Of a stretch of DNA of 64,000 nt, positions 44,052 to 56,366 are shown piece after piece (positions within the stretch are counted from its first letter, which is position 1; each line of letters opens with the position of its first letter). Origin of the DNA: Candidatus Persebacteraceae bacterium Df01 (lineage in GTDB: Bacteria; Pseudomonadota; Gammaproteobacteria; Tethybacterales; Persebacteraceae); assembly GCA_030386295.1 (NCBI GenBank), contig JANQAO010000001.1:509546-573545 (forward strand), given 5' to 3'. Made by a program: the position numbers and the translations under genes. Below the pieces are notes generated by a model that saw only the letters and a program-made list of their open reading frames with translations, searched no databases and was not told the origin of the DNA.

Positions 44052-46691
44052 ATGACTGATTTTTACAGCCTAAAAACACTGGCGCCCACTTTTGCCGATG
44101 TGCTTTCTAGTAATTCTCAGCAGTGGCTGTTTTTGACTACCCGAGAACGGTTGCGGCAAGCGATTAACCACGAGTGGGTGCAACTGCATGACAATCAACC
44201 GGAAGTAATCCCACAATTGCGGGTGATGACTCTAGATGGCTGGGTGCGTGAATTGTGGAAGCGTCGTCGTCGGCAACATGGCGGCCCAGCAGTGCTATCT
44301 AATTTTGCACAACGATTGTTGTGGCGGCAAATTATAGAACAGTGGAATCGTGAGCATCGGCAAGTATTGTCTGCTGCTGTTTTGGCAGAATTGGCGCGTG
44401 CGGCTTATCGGTATTGTTTGCTTTTTGAAGTGTCTGTGGAAGACATACAATTTGGTGAGTCTGAAGACACGCAAGCATTTCAGCAATGGGCGCGACAGTT
44501 TCAAAAAGCAACAGCTGCCGCCAACGGTATCACGCTGGAAATGGCAGCACTACAATTAATTACCGAACTCACTAAAACGCCGACTCAATCTCAGCAGCTG
44601 GAAGTAGCAACGCAATTGCGCTTGGTAGAAGAAAATATTCATCCTTTACACAAACGATTGCTGGCGTGTTTTTCTACTGTTACTTATTCAACGCCTGATT
44701 TTTATGAGGATACGCCGGCATTTCATACCGTGGCACAAGATAGGCAAGCGGAATGTATGGCAGCAATGCGATGGGCGGAGCAACATTTGCGAAAACAATC
44801 GACGGCACGCATCGCTTTGGTTGTCGCCGATGTTGCGGCTTATGAAAACGATTTGCGGCGCGCTTTTATCCGAGTTTTGGCGCCTGCACAATTGCGGTTG
44901 GATGGGAATGAAAAATCATCGTTACGGTTTGGCATGTCGCTGCCGTTGACACAAGAGCCACGAATTAAAACAGCGTTAGATTTGTTGCACTGGAACGCTC
45001 GCCGCATAGAGAGCGAAACGCTGTATCGAGTGCTAGAAGACGGTTGTTGGGGACCTGATGACGGCGTAGCTCAAGCATTGTTGCAACGACAGTTACGAGC
45101 GTTGCGGTTGCCGTCATTGACACCGGAACGATTGCTTTCTGCATCACAATATTGCGCTCAAAAATATCCAGACAATATTCAAATACAACAATTGCATCAG
45201 GCACTTGCCGATTTTATGGAATTGCGGCGGGCAGCATCTTCGCAAAATACATTGAATGGGTGGGCTGAACAATTTAGTGTGCAATTGCGGGTACTGTCTT
45301 GGCAAGGGGGCAGTGCAAGTGAGGCTTGGGCTGCTGTTTTTCGTGATTTTGTACATGACTCTCGTAAATTTCCCCGTTGTACGGCGGTGCGGGCACTCGC
45401 CATTTTTGTTGACCAAACAGCACGTGTGCTACAGCCAACAAAAAGCGGCATCATTAATGTACTTGGGCCGCAAGAGGCGGCGGGGGAACCGTTTGACGCA
45501 ATTTGGATGTTGGATGCCACTGATGCCAGTTGGCCACCAGCACCGGCACCTCATCCATTGCTGCCAGTGCGGTTGCAAGTTACTCATCATATGCCACATT
45601 GCAATGCGGTACAAGAGTTAAAAGTTGCTTTGCAAACGTTAAAAGAATTACGCGGTGGTGCTCGTGTTTTTGTGGCATCAGCGCCACAAATTGATGGCGA
45701 CAAAGAGTGTGCTCTGTGGGCGCCGGTGAGCACGCTGCCGCCACTGCCGCCATTGCCCGATGAGCCAGACCGCTGGACACAATGGATACAAAATGCTCAT
45801 ACTCCGTTAGAAGTGTGGCAACCCGGTAATGCGCCACAAGTAGGAGAAAAAGAAAAACCGCGTGGCGGCGTTGGTATTTTGCAAGCGCAATTAAATTGTC
45901 CATTTAGTGCCTTTGCTCGCTATCGTCTGCAGGCGATGCCTCTGGAAACGGCGGTATTGGGATTAGATAGTGCAGATTGGGGAAATTATCTACATGTTGC
46001 CTTAAAACAATTTTGGGAAGAAAAAATAAAAAGTTGGGAGCAGTTACAAAGCATTGATGATGATGAGCGTGAAAAATTGCTCAAAACAATTTTGCATAAA
46101 TGTTTTGACACGGTACTGGGTGAGCGTGTTGGCGACCTTGGTGGAAAATTGCGTGACATGGAAGAGCGGCGTGCTTTGGTAATGTTGATGAAATGGCTAA
46201 AAATAGAAGACACGCGGCAGCCTTTTACCATTGAACAAGTGGAAAAAGCGCAGGAGGTGAATTTTTGTGGTCTTAATATAAAAATACGGTTGGATCGGGT
46301 GGATGCTTTAGATAACGGGCAATTGGTAGTTATAGATTACAAAACGGGAACGCCTAAAAGTACCCAAGTGTGGGAAGAGCCGTTGCGCGAACCACAATTA
46401 CCGTTGTACGCGTTATTGGATGAGCAGATAGTCACGATCGCTTTTGCACAAGTGCATCATAGTCGTGTTCGTTATATCACTGTCGGTGCCTTGCTTACAA
46501 AAGATGGTAAAGCTGATAAAAGTTTGTGGGCGGACAGAAAACAATATTGGCAGAAGACACTAGAACAGCTCGCCAATGATTTTATGGCTGGCGTTGCTGT
46601 GCCGACTGGCAATGATGAAGTGTATCTCCACAACGGATTGCGATTGCTGGCGCGTCATCAATTTTATCAACAAGAGATTGATAATGCGTGA
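44052..46691 (+). CDS. AddB-like recombination/repair nuclease subunit
   Basis: Partner of the following UvrD-like helicase, probably forming an AddAB/RecBCD-type double-strand-break processing complex. The 879 residues have a helicase-like N-terminal region without a Walker A motif, as in the proteobacterial AddB-like repair-protein family. A C-terminal PD-(D/E)XK RecB-type nuclease follows: NCPFSAFARYRLQAMPLE, then IRLDRVDALDNGQLVVIDYKTG with the catalytic D..DYK, then REPQLPLYALL. The end of the protein (NDEVYLHNGLRLLARHQ) lies where relatives carry the Cys-rich C-x2-C-x5-C iron-sulfur motif; those cysteines are missing. It overlaps the helicase gene by 8 nt. Confidence 0.8.
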   Translation: MTDFYSLKTLAPTFADVLSSNSQQWLFLTTRERLRQAINHEWVQLHDNQPEVIPQLRVMTLDGWVRELWKRRRRQHGGPAVLSNFAQRLLWRQIIEQWNREHRQVLSAAVLAELARAAYRYCLLFEVSVEDIQFGESEDTQAFQQWARQFQKATAAANGITLEMAALQLITELTKTPTQSQQLEVATQLRLVEENIHPLHKRLLACFSTVTYSTPDFYEDTPAFHTVAQDRQAECMAAMRWAEQHLRKQSTARIALVVADVAAYENDLRRAFIRVLAPAQLRLDGNEKSSLRFGMSLPLTQEPRIKTALDLLHWNARRIESETLYRVLEDGCWGPDDGVAQALLQRQLRALRLPSLTPERLLSASQYCAQKYPDNIQIQQLHQALADFMELRRAASSQNTLNGWAEQFSVQLRVLSWQGGSASEAWAAVFRDFVHDSRKFPRCTAVRALAIFVDQTARVLQPTKSGIINVLGPQEAAGEPFDAIWMLDATDASWPPAPAPHPLLPVRLQVTHHMPHCNAVQELKVALQTLKELRGGARVFVASAPQIDGDKECALWAPVSTLPPLPPLPDEPDRWTQWIQNAHTPLEVWQPGNAPQVGEKEKPRGGVGILQAQLNCPFSAFARYRLQAMPLETAVLGLDSADWGNYLHVALKQFWEEKIKSWEQLQSIDDDEREKLLKTILHKCFDTVLGERVGDLGGKLRDMEERRALVMLMKWLKIEDTRQPFTIEQVEKAQEVNFCGLNIKIRLDRVDALDNGQLVVIDYKTGTPKSTQVWEEPLREPQLPLYALLDEQIVTIAFAQVHHSRVRYITVGALLTKDGKADKSLWADRKQYWQKTLEQLANDFMAGVAVPTGNDEVYLHNGLRLLARHQFYQQEIDNA

Positions 46692-49600
46692 TGCGGTAGC
46701 ACGCCAAGAGGCGATTGATATTGCTCGCAGTTTTAATGTGCGCGCTCCCGCTGGTTCAGGTAAAACCGGTCTACTCACCCAGCGTGCGCTTGCTTTACTT
46801 GCGGTGGTAGAACGTCCGGAAGAAATATTGTGTGTGACTTTTACCCGTAAAGCTGCCGGCGAAATGCGGGCGCGAATCATAGCGGCATTGCAACGTGCTG
46901 ACGAGCCGCCGCCGGCTGAATTATTTGCCGCTACTACGCATGCACTTGCTTGCCAAGTTATGCAACGCAGCAAAGAAAAAAAATGGCGATTGTTGGAATT
47001 TCCCAATCAATTGACGATTGTTACTATAGACGGCTTTTGTTCTGGGTTAGTGCGTCAATGTCCAATCGTATCGGGGCTGGGTGCTTGTCCGCCGATTAGC
47101 GAAAGAACATCGGAATTGTTTCATCGTGCTGCCCGACAATTGTTGCTGCGGTTGGACGGTGATGATAGTGCGCTCAGTAAAGCGTTAGAGCGGATTTTGA
47201 CGCCGCTGCACAATGACCAGCAACGTTTTTGTAATTACATGGAGAGGTTGCTTGTCGTGCGCGATCAATGGTCGTTATTTTCACAAGCTCATATGCTATC
47301 GCCACACAGTCGGCAAGAGGCGTTGCGACAGTTGGCTGATTTTCATCTTGCGCGTACTGCCGATGCACTGGCGTTAGTTTTTTCAAAACAAATGCAAAGT
47401 GAAATATTAATTCCTTTGATGCAATTTAGTGCTGAAAAAAAAGATGAAGATATTAATATTCAATCGTTAGCTGCCGATGCAGATAATCTGTTGGAGTGGC
47501 GAAAATTGCGAATTTTGTTGTTGACCACTGACGAAAAATGGAGAAAACAATTGACGGTGAAGGAAGGATTTCCACCGAAAACGCCACAAAAGAAAGCAAT
47601 GAAGGACGTGTTGGAGAGGTTGCGGGAAATGCCTCCCGCTCAAACTGATGATTTAAAGGACTTGCTCGTTGCCGTTGCTTTGCTGCCTGATCCCGGTAGT
47701 GATAACCCTGCTACCGATGATTTGCTTATTATTTTGCCTGCGCTGGCAGAAGAATTAGATGCGGTATTTCGCGATAAAAACTGTATTGATTTTACTGGCG
47801 TCGCATTTGCAGCTAATCAGGCGTTGGGTAATGCCGATGCACCTACCGATTTGTTACTTAAACTGGACTATCGCATTCGTCATATTTTGGTGGACGAATT
47901 TCAAGATACGTCATCGGTACAAGTGGAACTGCTGGCGAAGCTGACTGCTGGTTGGGAGGCAGGAGACGGGCGCACTGTTTTTTTGGTGGGTGATCCGATG
48001 CAAAGTTGTTATCAATTTCGTGGTGCCAATTTACCGTTGTATTTGCACACACGAAAACATGGCATTGCCGCCGAAGCGGGAGACTTGTTACCCGAACAAC
48101 TTAGTTTGTCAAGCAATTTTCGTTCTGCACCACGGTTAGTAAACTGGGTAAATCAGACTTTTGGTGCAGCCTTCCCGCGTGATGAAGAGCCAGACATTGG
48201 TGCAACACCGTTTGAGCCGGCGGAAGCAGCGAAGGGTGATAATGAGGAGTCAGAAGTACGCGTTGTCGGAATTGTGCGCCAAAAAGATGAAGTGGCGGCT
48301 AATGTGAGTATCCGTGAAGCACGTATTATTGTGACTCAAGTGCAGGCTTTACTGGAAAAATATCCGCAAGGCAGCATTGGTATATTGGCACGCAGTCGTG
48401 GGCATTTAGAAACCATTTTAGCTGAGTTGGTTGCTGTTGGTATTTCATGGCGGGCAGAGGCGGTGGAAGCGCTTTCTAATCGCGCCGTAGTTATGGATTT
48501 GTTAATTCTCACTCGCGCTATCAGCAATACCTTAGATCGTATTGCGTGGCTAGCTTTGTTGCGGACGCCGTGGTTTGGTCTGAACAACACTGATTTGTGG
48601 GAGTTGGGCTGTGTGGGTGAGGAAGTTCGTCTGTTGGAAGCACTAGAAAACGCAACGCGTACGGCACAATTAAGTGCGCATGGAAAACAAGTGTTGCGGC
48701 GCGGGCTGCCAGTATTGCGGCAGGCATTGGAAGCCCGTGCGCGACTGTCGCTTGCCGAAGTGGTGGAGGCGGCGTGGGTTGAGCTGGGGGGTGTGGTTGG
48801 ATTGGACGATGCCGATGAGGCGGATGCTCGGGATTTTTTGAATTTACTAGAGCGACACTGTGACGGAGGGCGGCTACCATCTGCAGAATTATTAGAGCAG
48901 GAAGTAAAAAAGCTTTATGCAGCACCGGCTTCTTGCGGCGACACCCGAGTTCAAATAATGACTATGCACAAAGCAAAAGGATTGGAATTTGACTCGGTGA
49001 TTTTGCCAGGGCTGCACCGCCATCCCCGTAGTGCGGACAATGAATTGTTGCGCTGGCAAACGCATAGTGGAACATTACTGTTGGATGCTCAGCCGGCTAA
49101 TGACTTGGTGCCATCATTATTTAATTATCTGAAATATTTGGCCATACGTAAAGAACGCTGGGAACGAACACGCCTGCTTTATATTGCCTGTACTCGGGCG
49201 CGGAAACGGCTGTATTTGTACGGTGAGACGTGTCGTGATGATGCTGGTTGTTGGCAGCCGCCCGGCAAGCGTAGTCTGTTGTCATGTGTGTGGGAGTCAT
49301 TGCACCCAACGATGGAATTTGTTGAGGAAAACATCTCACCGGCGGACACATCAGCCGTGCTGCTAGTAGAAACTGCGCTTCAACGGTTGCCAGCACAATG
49401 GCAATTGCCATCACCGCCGGACAGCTTTATTGACAACGTTACATTTGCCGATGACGATGGCGAGCATGACTACGATGCCATCGCTTTGGGAGTGTTGGTT
49501 CATCAATTGTTAGAGCAGGTTTCAATGTGCGGCTGGCCGATTCAGCTGTTATCAACAACGTTAGAAGATGAATTGATGGAGCTTGGTATTAACCCTGATA

Positions 49601-49986
49601 ATCGGGAGAAGCTAGCACAAAAGGCGCTTCAGTGTATTAGTAATGTACAGTCGGATACTCGCGGACAGTGGCTGTTTGCCGGTACGGCGGTGCGGCGTGA
49701 TTCAGAAATGGCGTTGGCAGTGGCGGACGGTAAAGGCGGATATGGCAATATTCGTCTGGATTTGCTTGTAGAAGAAGACAGTACCTGCTGGGTGGTGGAT
49801 TACAAAACATCTATACCCCGAAATGATGAATCCACAGAACAGTTTTATGATCGCCAAATGAGGCAGTATCGCCCGCAGGTGGAGCGTTACGTTGCTGCCA
49901 TGCGTCAATTGCGTTCGGATAAGCCGGTGCGGGGAGCATTGTATTTTCCCGCCATGATTCCGCCTGGTTGGGTGGAATTAACATAG
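46684..49986 (+). CDS. AddA-like UvrD-family helicase/nuclease
   Basis: ATP-dependent 3'-5' DNA helicase with a C-terminal nuclease. ATG 46684 (8 nt inside the AddB-like gene) gives 1100 residues. Superfamily-1 motifs in order: I VRAPAGSGKTGLLTQ, Ia VTFTRKAAGEMRAR, II ILVDEFQDTS, III FLVGDPMQSCYQFRGA, IV LSSNFRSAPRLVNW, V IMTMHKAKGLEFDSVILPG and VI RLLYIACTRARKRLYL. The C-terminal RecB-type nuclease has LDLLVEEDSTCWVVDYKT. The pair resembles the AddAB-like set found in beta/gammaproteobacteria; recognition of Chi-like sequences cannot be predicted. Confidence 0.9.
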   Translation: MRDAVARQEAIDIARSFNVRAPAGSGKTGLLTQRALALLAVVERPEEILCVTFTRKAAGEMRARIIAALQRADEPPPAELFAATTHALACQVMQRSKEKKWRLLEFPNQLTIVTIDGFCSGLVRQCPIVSGLGACPPISERTSELFHRAARQLLLRLDGDDSALSKALERILTPLHNDQQRFCNYMERLLVVRDQWSLFSQAHMLSPHSRQEALRQLADFHLARTADALALVFSKQMQSEILIPLMQFSAEKKDEDINIQSLAADADNLLEWRKLRILLLTTDEKWRKQLTVKEGFPPKTPQKKAMKDVLERLREMPPAQTDDLKDLLVAVALLPDPGSDNPATDDLLIILPALAEELDAVFRDKNCIDFTGVAFAANQALGNADAPTDLLLKLDYRIRHILVDEFQDTSSVQVELLAKLTAGWEAGDGRTVFLVGDPMQSCYQFRGANLPLYLHTRKHGIAAEAGDLLPEQLSLSSNFRSAPRLVNWVNQTFGAAFPRDEEPDIGATPFEPAEAAKGDNEESEVRVVGIVRQKDEVAANVSIREARIIVTQVQALLEKYPQGSIGILARSRGHLETILAELVAVGISWRAEAVEALSNRAVVMDLLILTRAISNTLDRIAWLALLRTPWFGLNNTDLWELGCVGEEVRLLEALENATRTAQLSAHGKQVLRRGLPVLRQALEARARLSLAEVVEAAWVELGGVVGLDDADEADARDFLNLLERHCDGGRLPSAELLEQEVKKLYAAPASCGDTRVQIMTMHKAKGLEFDSVILPGLHRHPRSADNELLRWQTHSGTLLLDAQPANDLVPSLFNYLKYLAIRKERWERTRLLYIACTRARKRLYLYGETCRDDAGCWQPPGKRSLLSCVWESLHPTMEFVEENISPADTSAVLLVETALQRLPAQWQLPSPPDSFIDNVTFADDDGEHDYDAIALGVLVHQLLEQVSMCGWPIQLLSTTLEDELMELGINPDNREKLAQKALQCISNVQSDTRGQWLFAGTAVRRDSEMALAVADGKGGYGNIRLDLLVEEDSTCWVVDYKTSIPRNDESTEQFYDRQMRQYRPQVERYVAAMRQLRSDKPVRGALYFPAMIPPGWVELT

Positions 49987-50028
49987 TCTTTACCATTTTC
50001 CTATGTTAAAATATGCGTTGGATTAACA

Positions 50029-51249
50029 ATGGATTTTCTCTCTTTCCGATTTTTTACCAATTTTCCCGGTTCAATATTGAGTCGCTGTTTTGCTGTCGTA
50101 TCAGCTTTGGTGACGTCTAACGCTATTGCCGCTTGGCAAATTGGCATGCAGGAGCCGGCCAACGCTATCGCCGCCGAACAGCGGTGGCTCAATTCTTTTG
50201 CGATGTGGATTATCGTAGCTATCTCCATAGTGGTTTTTGGCGTGATGTTTTATTCTATTTTCAAGCACCGCAAGTCGGTTGGTCACAAGGCTGAGCACTT
50301 TCACGAAAATACCACTGTGGAGATTATCTGGACGGCATTGCCCATGTTTATCATTATCGGCATGGCGTTTCCCGCGACTAAAACTATTATTGATTACAAA
50401 GACACATCCGCTCCCGATATGACAATCAAAGTCACCGGTTATCAATGGAAATGGTCATACGATTATTTGGATGAAAATGTGTTCTTTTACAGCCAATTGT
50501 CTACCTCGCCAGAAGAAATTGGTGGTAAATACTACAAATCAAATAATATTGCCAATCCCCAATCAGAAAATTATCTGTTAGAAGTGGACAATGAAATGGT
50601 GGTGCCGGTAGGGAAAAAAATTCGCCTATTGCTGACCGCTGGTGATGTTATTCACGCGTGGTGGGTGCCGCAATTGGGCGTTAAACAAGATGCTATTCCC
50701 GGAATTGTGCGCGATGCGTGGTTTCGCGCTGACCACCCTGGAGTGTTTCGTGGCCAGTGCGCCGAACTGTGTGGAAAAAATCACGCCTTTATGCCGATTG
50801 TTGTGCGCGCCGTGTCAGAAGAAGATTATTTGGTTTGGGTGAAAGAACAAGGTGGAGGTATTAATAATGCGTCTGCAGAACCGGTGCGGGCGAGTGATGT
50901 ATCTTCTGTCACTGCAGCTACGGAAGAGGTGCCACGAGCAGAATGGACAATGGAAACCGCCATGCAACAAGGAAAAGCCGCTTATGATATAAACTGTGCT
51001 GCTTGCCATCAGGTTGATGGGACAGGGTTGCCACCGGCATTTCCGGGACTCAAAAAATCTCCCATTGTTATCGGTGACGTTGCCGAGCACATCAACATTG
51101 TTTTACGCGGTAAAGCGGGTACGGCAATGGCTTCTTTCAGTTATCTATCGGATGCGGACATTGCCGCCATTGTCACCTATGAGCGCAACGCTTGGGACAA
51201 CAACACCGGTGATTTGGTGGCGCCCGATGATGTTAAAGCGGCGCGCTGA
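50029..51249 (+). CDS. coxB: Cytochrome c oxidase subunit II with fused cytochrome c
   Basis: CuA-containing electron-entry subunit of an aa3-type oxidase. The 406 residues comprise a signal/anchor (about 1-36), two transmembrane helices (about 57-80 and 103-123) and a cupredoxin domain. CuA ligands are in DVIHAWWVPQLGVKQD and FRGQCAELCGKNHAFM. A C-terminal cytochrome c domain follows, with heme motif CAACH near residue 324 and a distal Met in GTAMASFSYL. The aromatic GYQWKWSYDY patch is present. Normally coxA, coxC and ctaG genes follow; here pyrG follows after 69 nt, so the other subunits must be elsewhere. Confidence 0.94.
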   Translation: MDFLSFRFFTNFPGSILSRCFAVVSALVTSNAIAAWQIGMQEPANAIAAEQRWLNSFAMWIIVAISIVVFGVMFYSIFKHRKSVGHKAEHFHENTTVEIIWTALPMFIIIGMAFPATKTIIDYKDTSAPDMTIKVTGYQWKWSYDYLDENVFFYSQLSTSPEEIGGKYYKSNNIANPQSENYLLEVDNEMVVPVGKKIRLLLTAGDVIHAWWVPQLGVKQDAIPGIVRDAWFRADHPGVFRGQCAELCGKNHAFMPIVVRAVSEEDYLVWVKEQGGGINNASAEPVRASDVSSVTAATEEVPRAEWTMETAMQQGKAAYDINCAACHQVDGTGLPPAFPGLKKSPIVIGDVAEHINIVLRGKAGTAMASFSYLSDADIAAIVTYERNAWDNNTGDLVAPDDVKAAR

Positions 51250-51297
51250 TTTTTTCCGTTTCCTCCAAGACGGCACTTTCCCTTCTCTGTTGGCTGA

Positions 51298-53741
<2,444 letters not shown>

Positions 53742-53770
53742 TTAACGGGCGGATAGGTTTTAAATACCGA

Positions 53771-54646
53771 TTAATTTTGCGCGTCAGTACCTTTTTTTAG
53801 TAGTGCATCTATTTCATCGCCATCCGCACCATTTTGCAATGATGATAAATCACCGTCTTGCAGAATAGACCTAGCGCTTTGCACAATCGCAGCATGGCCT
53901 ACGCGAGCCAAGCCCCCACCTAAGCTGATGCGCGCCACTCCAATGCTGGCAAAGTCGGTAACACGATAAGTAGCTAGTGTACCGGTCGCCAGCACATTGA
54001 TTGGCGCCGATAGGGTGTCGCATAGGTGCTTAACTGTTTCCATAGTTGGCAGCAGAGGAGCATACAAAACATCCGCACCAACTTCCGCAAAAGCACGCAG
54101 GCGGCGTACGGCTTCATCCACGTCGTAGTGACCATTCATTATGCCGTCGGCGCGGGCGGTTAGTACAAAATCGTCCGTTGCCGCTCGCGCAGTTTGGGCA
54201 GCTGCTGCAATACGGTTGACAGCATCATCAAAGGCGTACGGTGCAGAATCGGGTAGCATGGTATCTTCAACCGAGCATCCGGCAAGTCTTGCTGCTGTCG
54301 CCTGCCGCACTGTTTCGGCTACATCTTCTGGACGGTGACCGTAGCCATTTTCCAAATCGGCACTGATCGGCAACGGCGTGGCTGCCGCCAATTGTGCTGC
54401 ATGGGCAATGGCTTCTTCGCGTCGGACATTTCCCATATCGGCAAGTCCTAGCGTAAAAGCGTGGCCTGCTGAGGTGGTCCCCAGCGCTTGTGCACCTATA
54501 CCAGCGAGCGTTCGTGCTGTGCCGATATCCCAAGCATTGGCAAGTACGAAAGGATTGCCTTTTTGATGCAGAGTGCGGAAAAAGCCCGCTTTGTTGGATT
54601 GGGCTTTTAGTTTAGTTGATAAAGGAGATGGCGCATCGGATAGCAT
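53771..54646 (-). CDS. Isocitrate lyase/PEP mutase-family enzyme
   Basis: TIM-barrel enzyme acting on a carboxylate C-C or P-C bond; relatives include oxaloacetate decarboxylases and carboxy-PEP mutases. ATG 54646 gives 291 residues. It has VLANAWDIGTARTLAGIGAQAL, ADLENGYGHRPEDV (the metal-binding D-x-E/D-NGYG motif) and CSVEDTM. It lacks the KKCGH-type loop of true isocitrate and methylisocitrate lyases, so a PrpB role for the PrpE pathway is unlikely. It lies just after rsxE on the same strand and converges with kdsA. Confidence 0.8.
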   Translation of the reverse strand: MLSDAPSPLSTKLKAQSNKAGFFRTLHQKGNPFVLANAWDIGTARTLAGIGAQALGTTSAGHAFTLGLADMGNVRREEAIAHAAQLAAATPLPISADLENGYGHRPEDVAETVRQATAARLAGCSVEDTMLPDSAPYAFDDAVNRIAAAAQTARAATDDFVLTARADGIMNGHYDVDEAVRRLRAFAEVGADVLYAPLLPTMETVKHLCDTLSAPINVLATGTLATYRVTDFASIGVARISLGGGLARVGHAAIVQSARSILQDGDLSSLQNGADGDEIDALLKKGTDAQN

Positions 54647-54651
54647 TGTTT

Positions 54652-55260
54652 TTAAGGTGCGGTATTGAGTCCGCATTTACGTGCAGCTGCCAGCATCAGA
54701 CCAAAAAGCATAAAGCCGCCTGCTGGTAGTAATGCTGAAGGCAGTGGCGCATTGCTGGCGTCAATAATCGGCGCTAACCCGCCGGTGCCTAGCCATTCGC
54801 GTGCTACCGCCAGCACTACAATTGCCACTAGCAAAGAGGCACCGCTATTCACGCCATCTATCAATGCAGCCAGTGGTGGCTGTTTGGAAGCAAAAGATTC
54901 TAACCGTGCTAGTACAGCGCAATTGGTGACAATGAGAGGTAGAAAAATACCTAACCGGCGATGCATTTCTGGTGCTAATGCCTCCGTACTCATATCAACG
55001 ATAGCAACCAGTACGGCGACAATAATTAAAAATATTGGCAGTCGCACTCCAGCAGGAAGTGAATGGCGCAGTAACGATACCGTAACACCAGAAAATGCCA
55101 TGACCAGCAATGTTAGCGTGCCCAGTGTAGCGGCGGCGGTTGTGGAAACGCTAACCGCTAACATGGGGCATAGTGCCAGTAAGCGCACCATAACTACGTT
55201 GTCGCCAGCGCGGTTAGTAGTGATATTTTTGAGAGGAATAACCGGCGTAGACATTGTCAT
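54652..55260 (-). CDS. rsxE: RnfE/RsxE-type electron transport complex subunit
   Basis: Integral membrane subunit of the Rnf/Rsx ion-coupled ferredoxin-NAD oxidoreductase, or SoxR-reducing complex, related to NqrD. The 202 residues have about six helices and the family motifs ALCPMLAVS near residue 30, SLLRHSLPAGVRLPIFLIIVA, and RRLGIFLPLIVTNCAVLARLESFA near residue 105. The other five or six rnf genes are not adjacent, which is unusual since the set is nearly always one operon. ATG 55260 or 55254 are both possible. It lies 8 nt after tgt on the same strand. Confidence 0.85.
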   Translation of the reverse strand: MTMSTPVIPLKNITTNRAGDNVVMVRLLALCPMLAVSVSTTAAATLGTLTLLVMAFSGVTVSLLRHSLPAGVRLPIFLIIVAVLVAIVDMSTEALAPEMHRRLGIFLPLIVTNCAVLARLESFASKQPPLAALIDGVNSGASLLVAIVVLAVAREWLGTGGLAPIIDASNAPLPSALLPAGGFMLFGLMLAAARKCGLNTAP

Positions 55261-55268
55261 ATTATTAC

Positions 55269-56366
55269 TTATTTTGTTTCAACGGTTTCAATATCTCGTA
55301 CGGTTTCTGCTAGCTTGCCAGTATCAATCGAAGCTTGCAGACGGCAAATAAGTGTACGATAGTGTGCCAAATTATGGAGTGTCATTAAACGTGCTGCCAG
55401 CATTTCGTTAATTGCTAATAAGTGATGTAGATATGCGCGCGAATAGCGACGACACACTGGACACAAGCAGTTTTCGTCCAACGGCATCAGTGAATGGCGA
55501 TGGCAGGCATTGCGTAATTTTATTTTTCCTGTAGTGGTGAATGCGGTGCCGTTACGGGCATTTCGGGCAGGCAATACACAGTCAAACATATCCATACCAG
55601 CGGCAACTGCGCGGGCGATATCGGCAGGCGTCCCTACGCCCATCAGATAGCGCGGCTTGTCGGTGGGAAGCTGTGCTGCGGTAGCGGTAACAATGTCGTT
55701 CATGATGGCTTTTTCTTCGCCAACCGCTAAACCGCCAATGGCATAACCGTCAAAATTTATATCAATCAATGCGGCAGTAGATTCGTCGCGTAATGATTGA
55801 AAAACGCCACCCTGTACGATGCCAAATAGTGCCGCTGGATTATCGCTGTGAGCTTGCTTGCAGCGTCGTGCCCAACGCATGGAGCGTTGCATGGAATTAT
55901 TGATTGCGACCATATCACCGCCAGTGGGCGGACAATCATCTAATACCATAACAATATCACTGTTCAACGCACGTTGAATATTCATGCAGCCTTCGGGTGT
56001 GAGTTGACGTTGGTCGCCATTGTGTGGAGAGCGAAAGCAAGCGCCTTCTTCGGTAATTTTTATTCGCTCCCGTAGACTGAATAGTTGAAAGCCGCCGGAA
56101 TCTGTCAATATCGGTCGCCGCCAGCCAGCAAAACCGTGTAAGCCGCCGTGGGCGGCGATAATGTCTTCACCGGGGCGTAGCCACAAGTGGAAGGCGTTAG
56201 ACAGCATAATGTCAAATCCCGTCGCTGCCAATTCGTGCGGTGGAATACTTTTGACCTGTCCCAGCGTACCCACCGGCATAAAAGCTGGCGTTTGGATGTC
56301 GCCGCGCGGCAAATGAACAACTCCACGCCGTGCCATGCCGCATGTGGTAAGCGTTTCAAAGTGCAC
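55269..56366 (-). CDS. tgt: Queuine tRNA-ribosyltransferase
   Basis: Exchanges guanine-34 for preQ1 in GUN-anticodon tRNAs. Key segments: FMPVGTLGQVKSIPPHEL, NAFHLWLRPGED, catalytic Asp in LTDSGGFQLFSL, the second Asp in YLMGVGTPADIARAVAAGMDMFDCVLPARNAR, and the zinc site in CPVCRRYSRAYLHHL. GTG 56366 is chosen because it begins at HFETLTTCGMARRG like relatives and overlaps the queA stop by 11 nt, giving 365 residues. ATG 56384 or 56390 would add six or eight residues. yajC-secD-secF normally follow but are missing. Confidence 0.95.
   Translation of the reverse strand: MHFETLTTCGMARRGVVHLPRGDIQTPAFMPVGTLGQVKSIPPHELAATGFDIMLSNAFHLWLRPGEDIIAAHGGLHGFAGWRRPILTDSGGFQLFSLRERIKITEEGACFRSPHNGDQRQLTPEGCMNIQRALNSDIVMVLDDCPPTGGDMVAINNSMQRSMRWARRCKQAHSDNPAALFGIVQGGVFQSLRDESTAALIDINFDGYAIGGLAVGEEKAIMNDIVTATAAQLPTDKPRYLMGVGTPADIARAVAAGMDMFDCVLPARNARNGTAFTTTGKIKLRNACHRHSLMPLDENCLCPVCRRYSRAYLHHLLAINEMLAARLMTLHNLAHYRTLICRLQASIDTGKLAETVRDIETVETK

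Noticed and set aside
53771-54646. 2-methylisocitrate lyase (PrpB) partner for PrpE
   Set aside because: The KKCGH-type active-site loop of lyases is absent; only the general D-x-E-NGYG motif of the superfamily is present.
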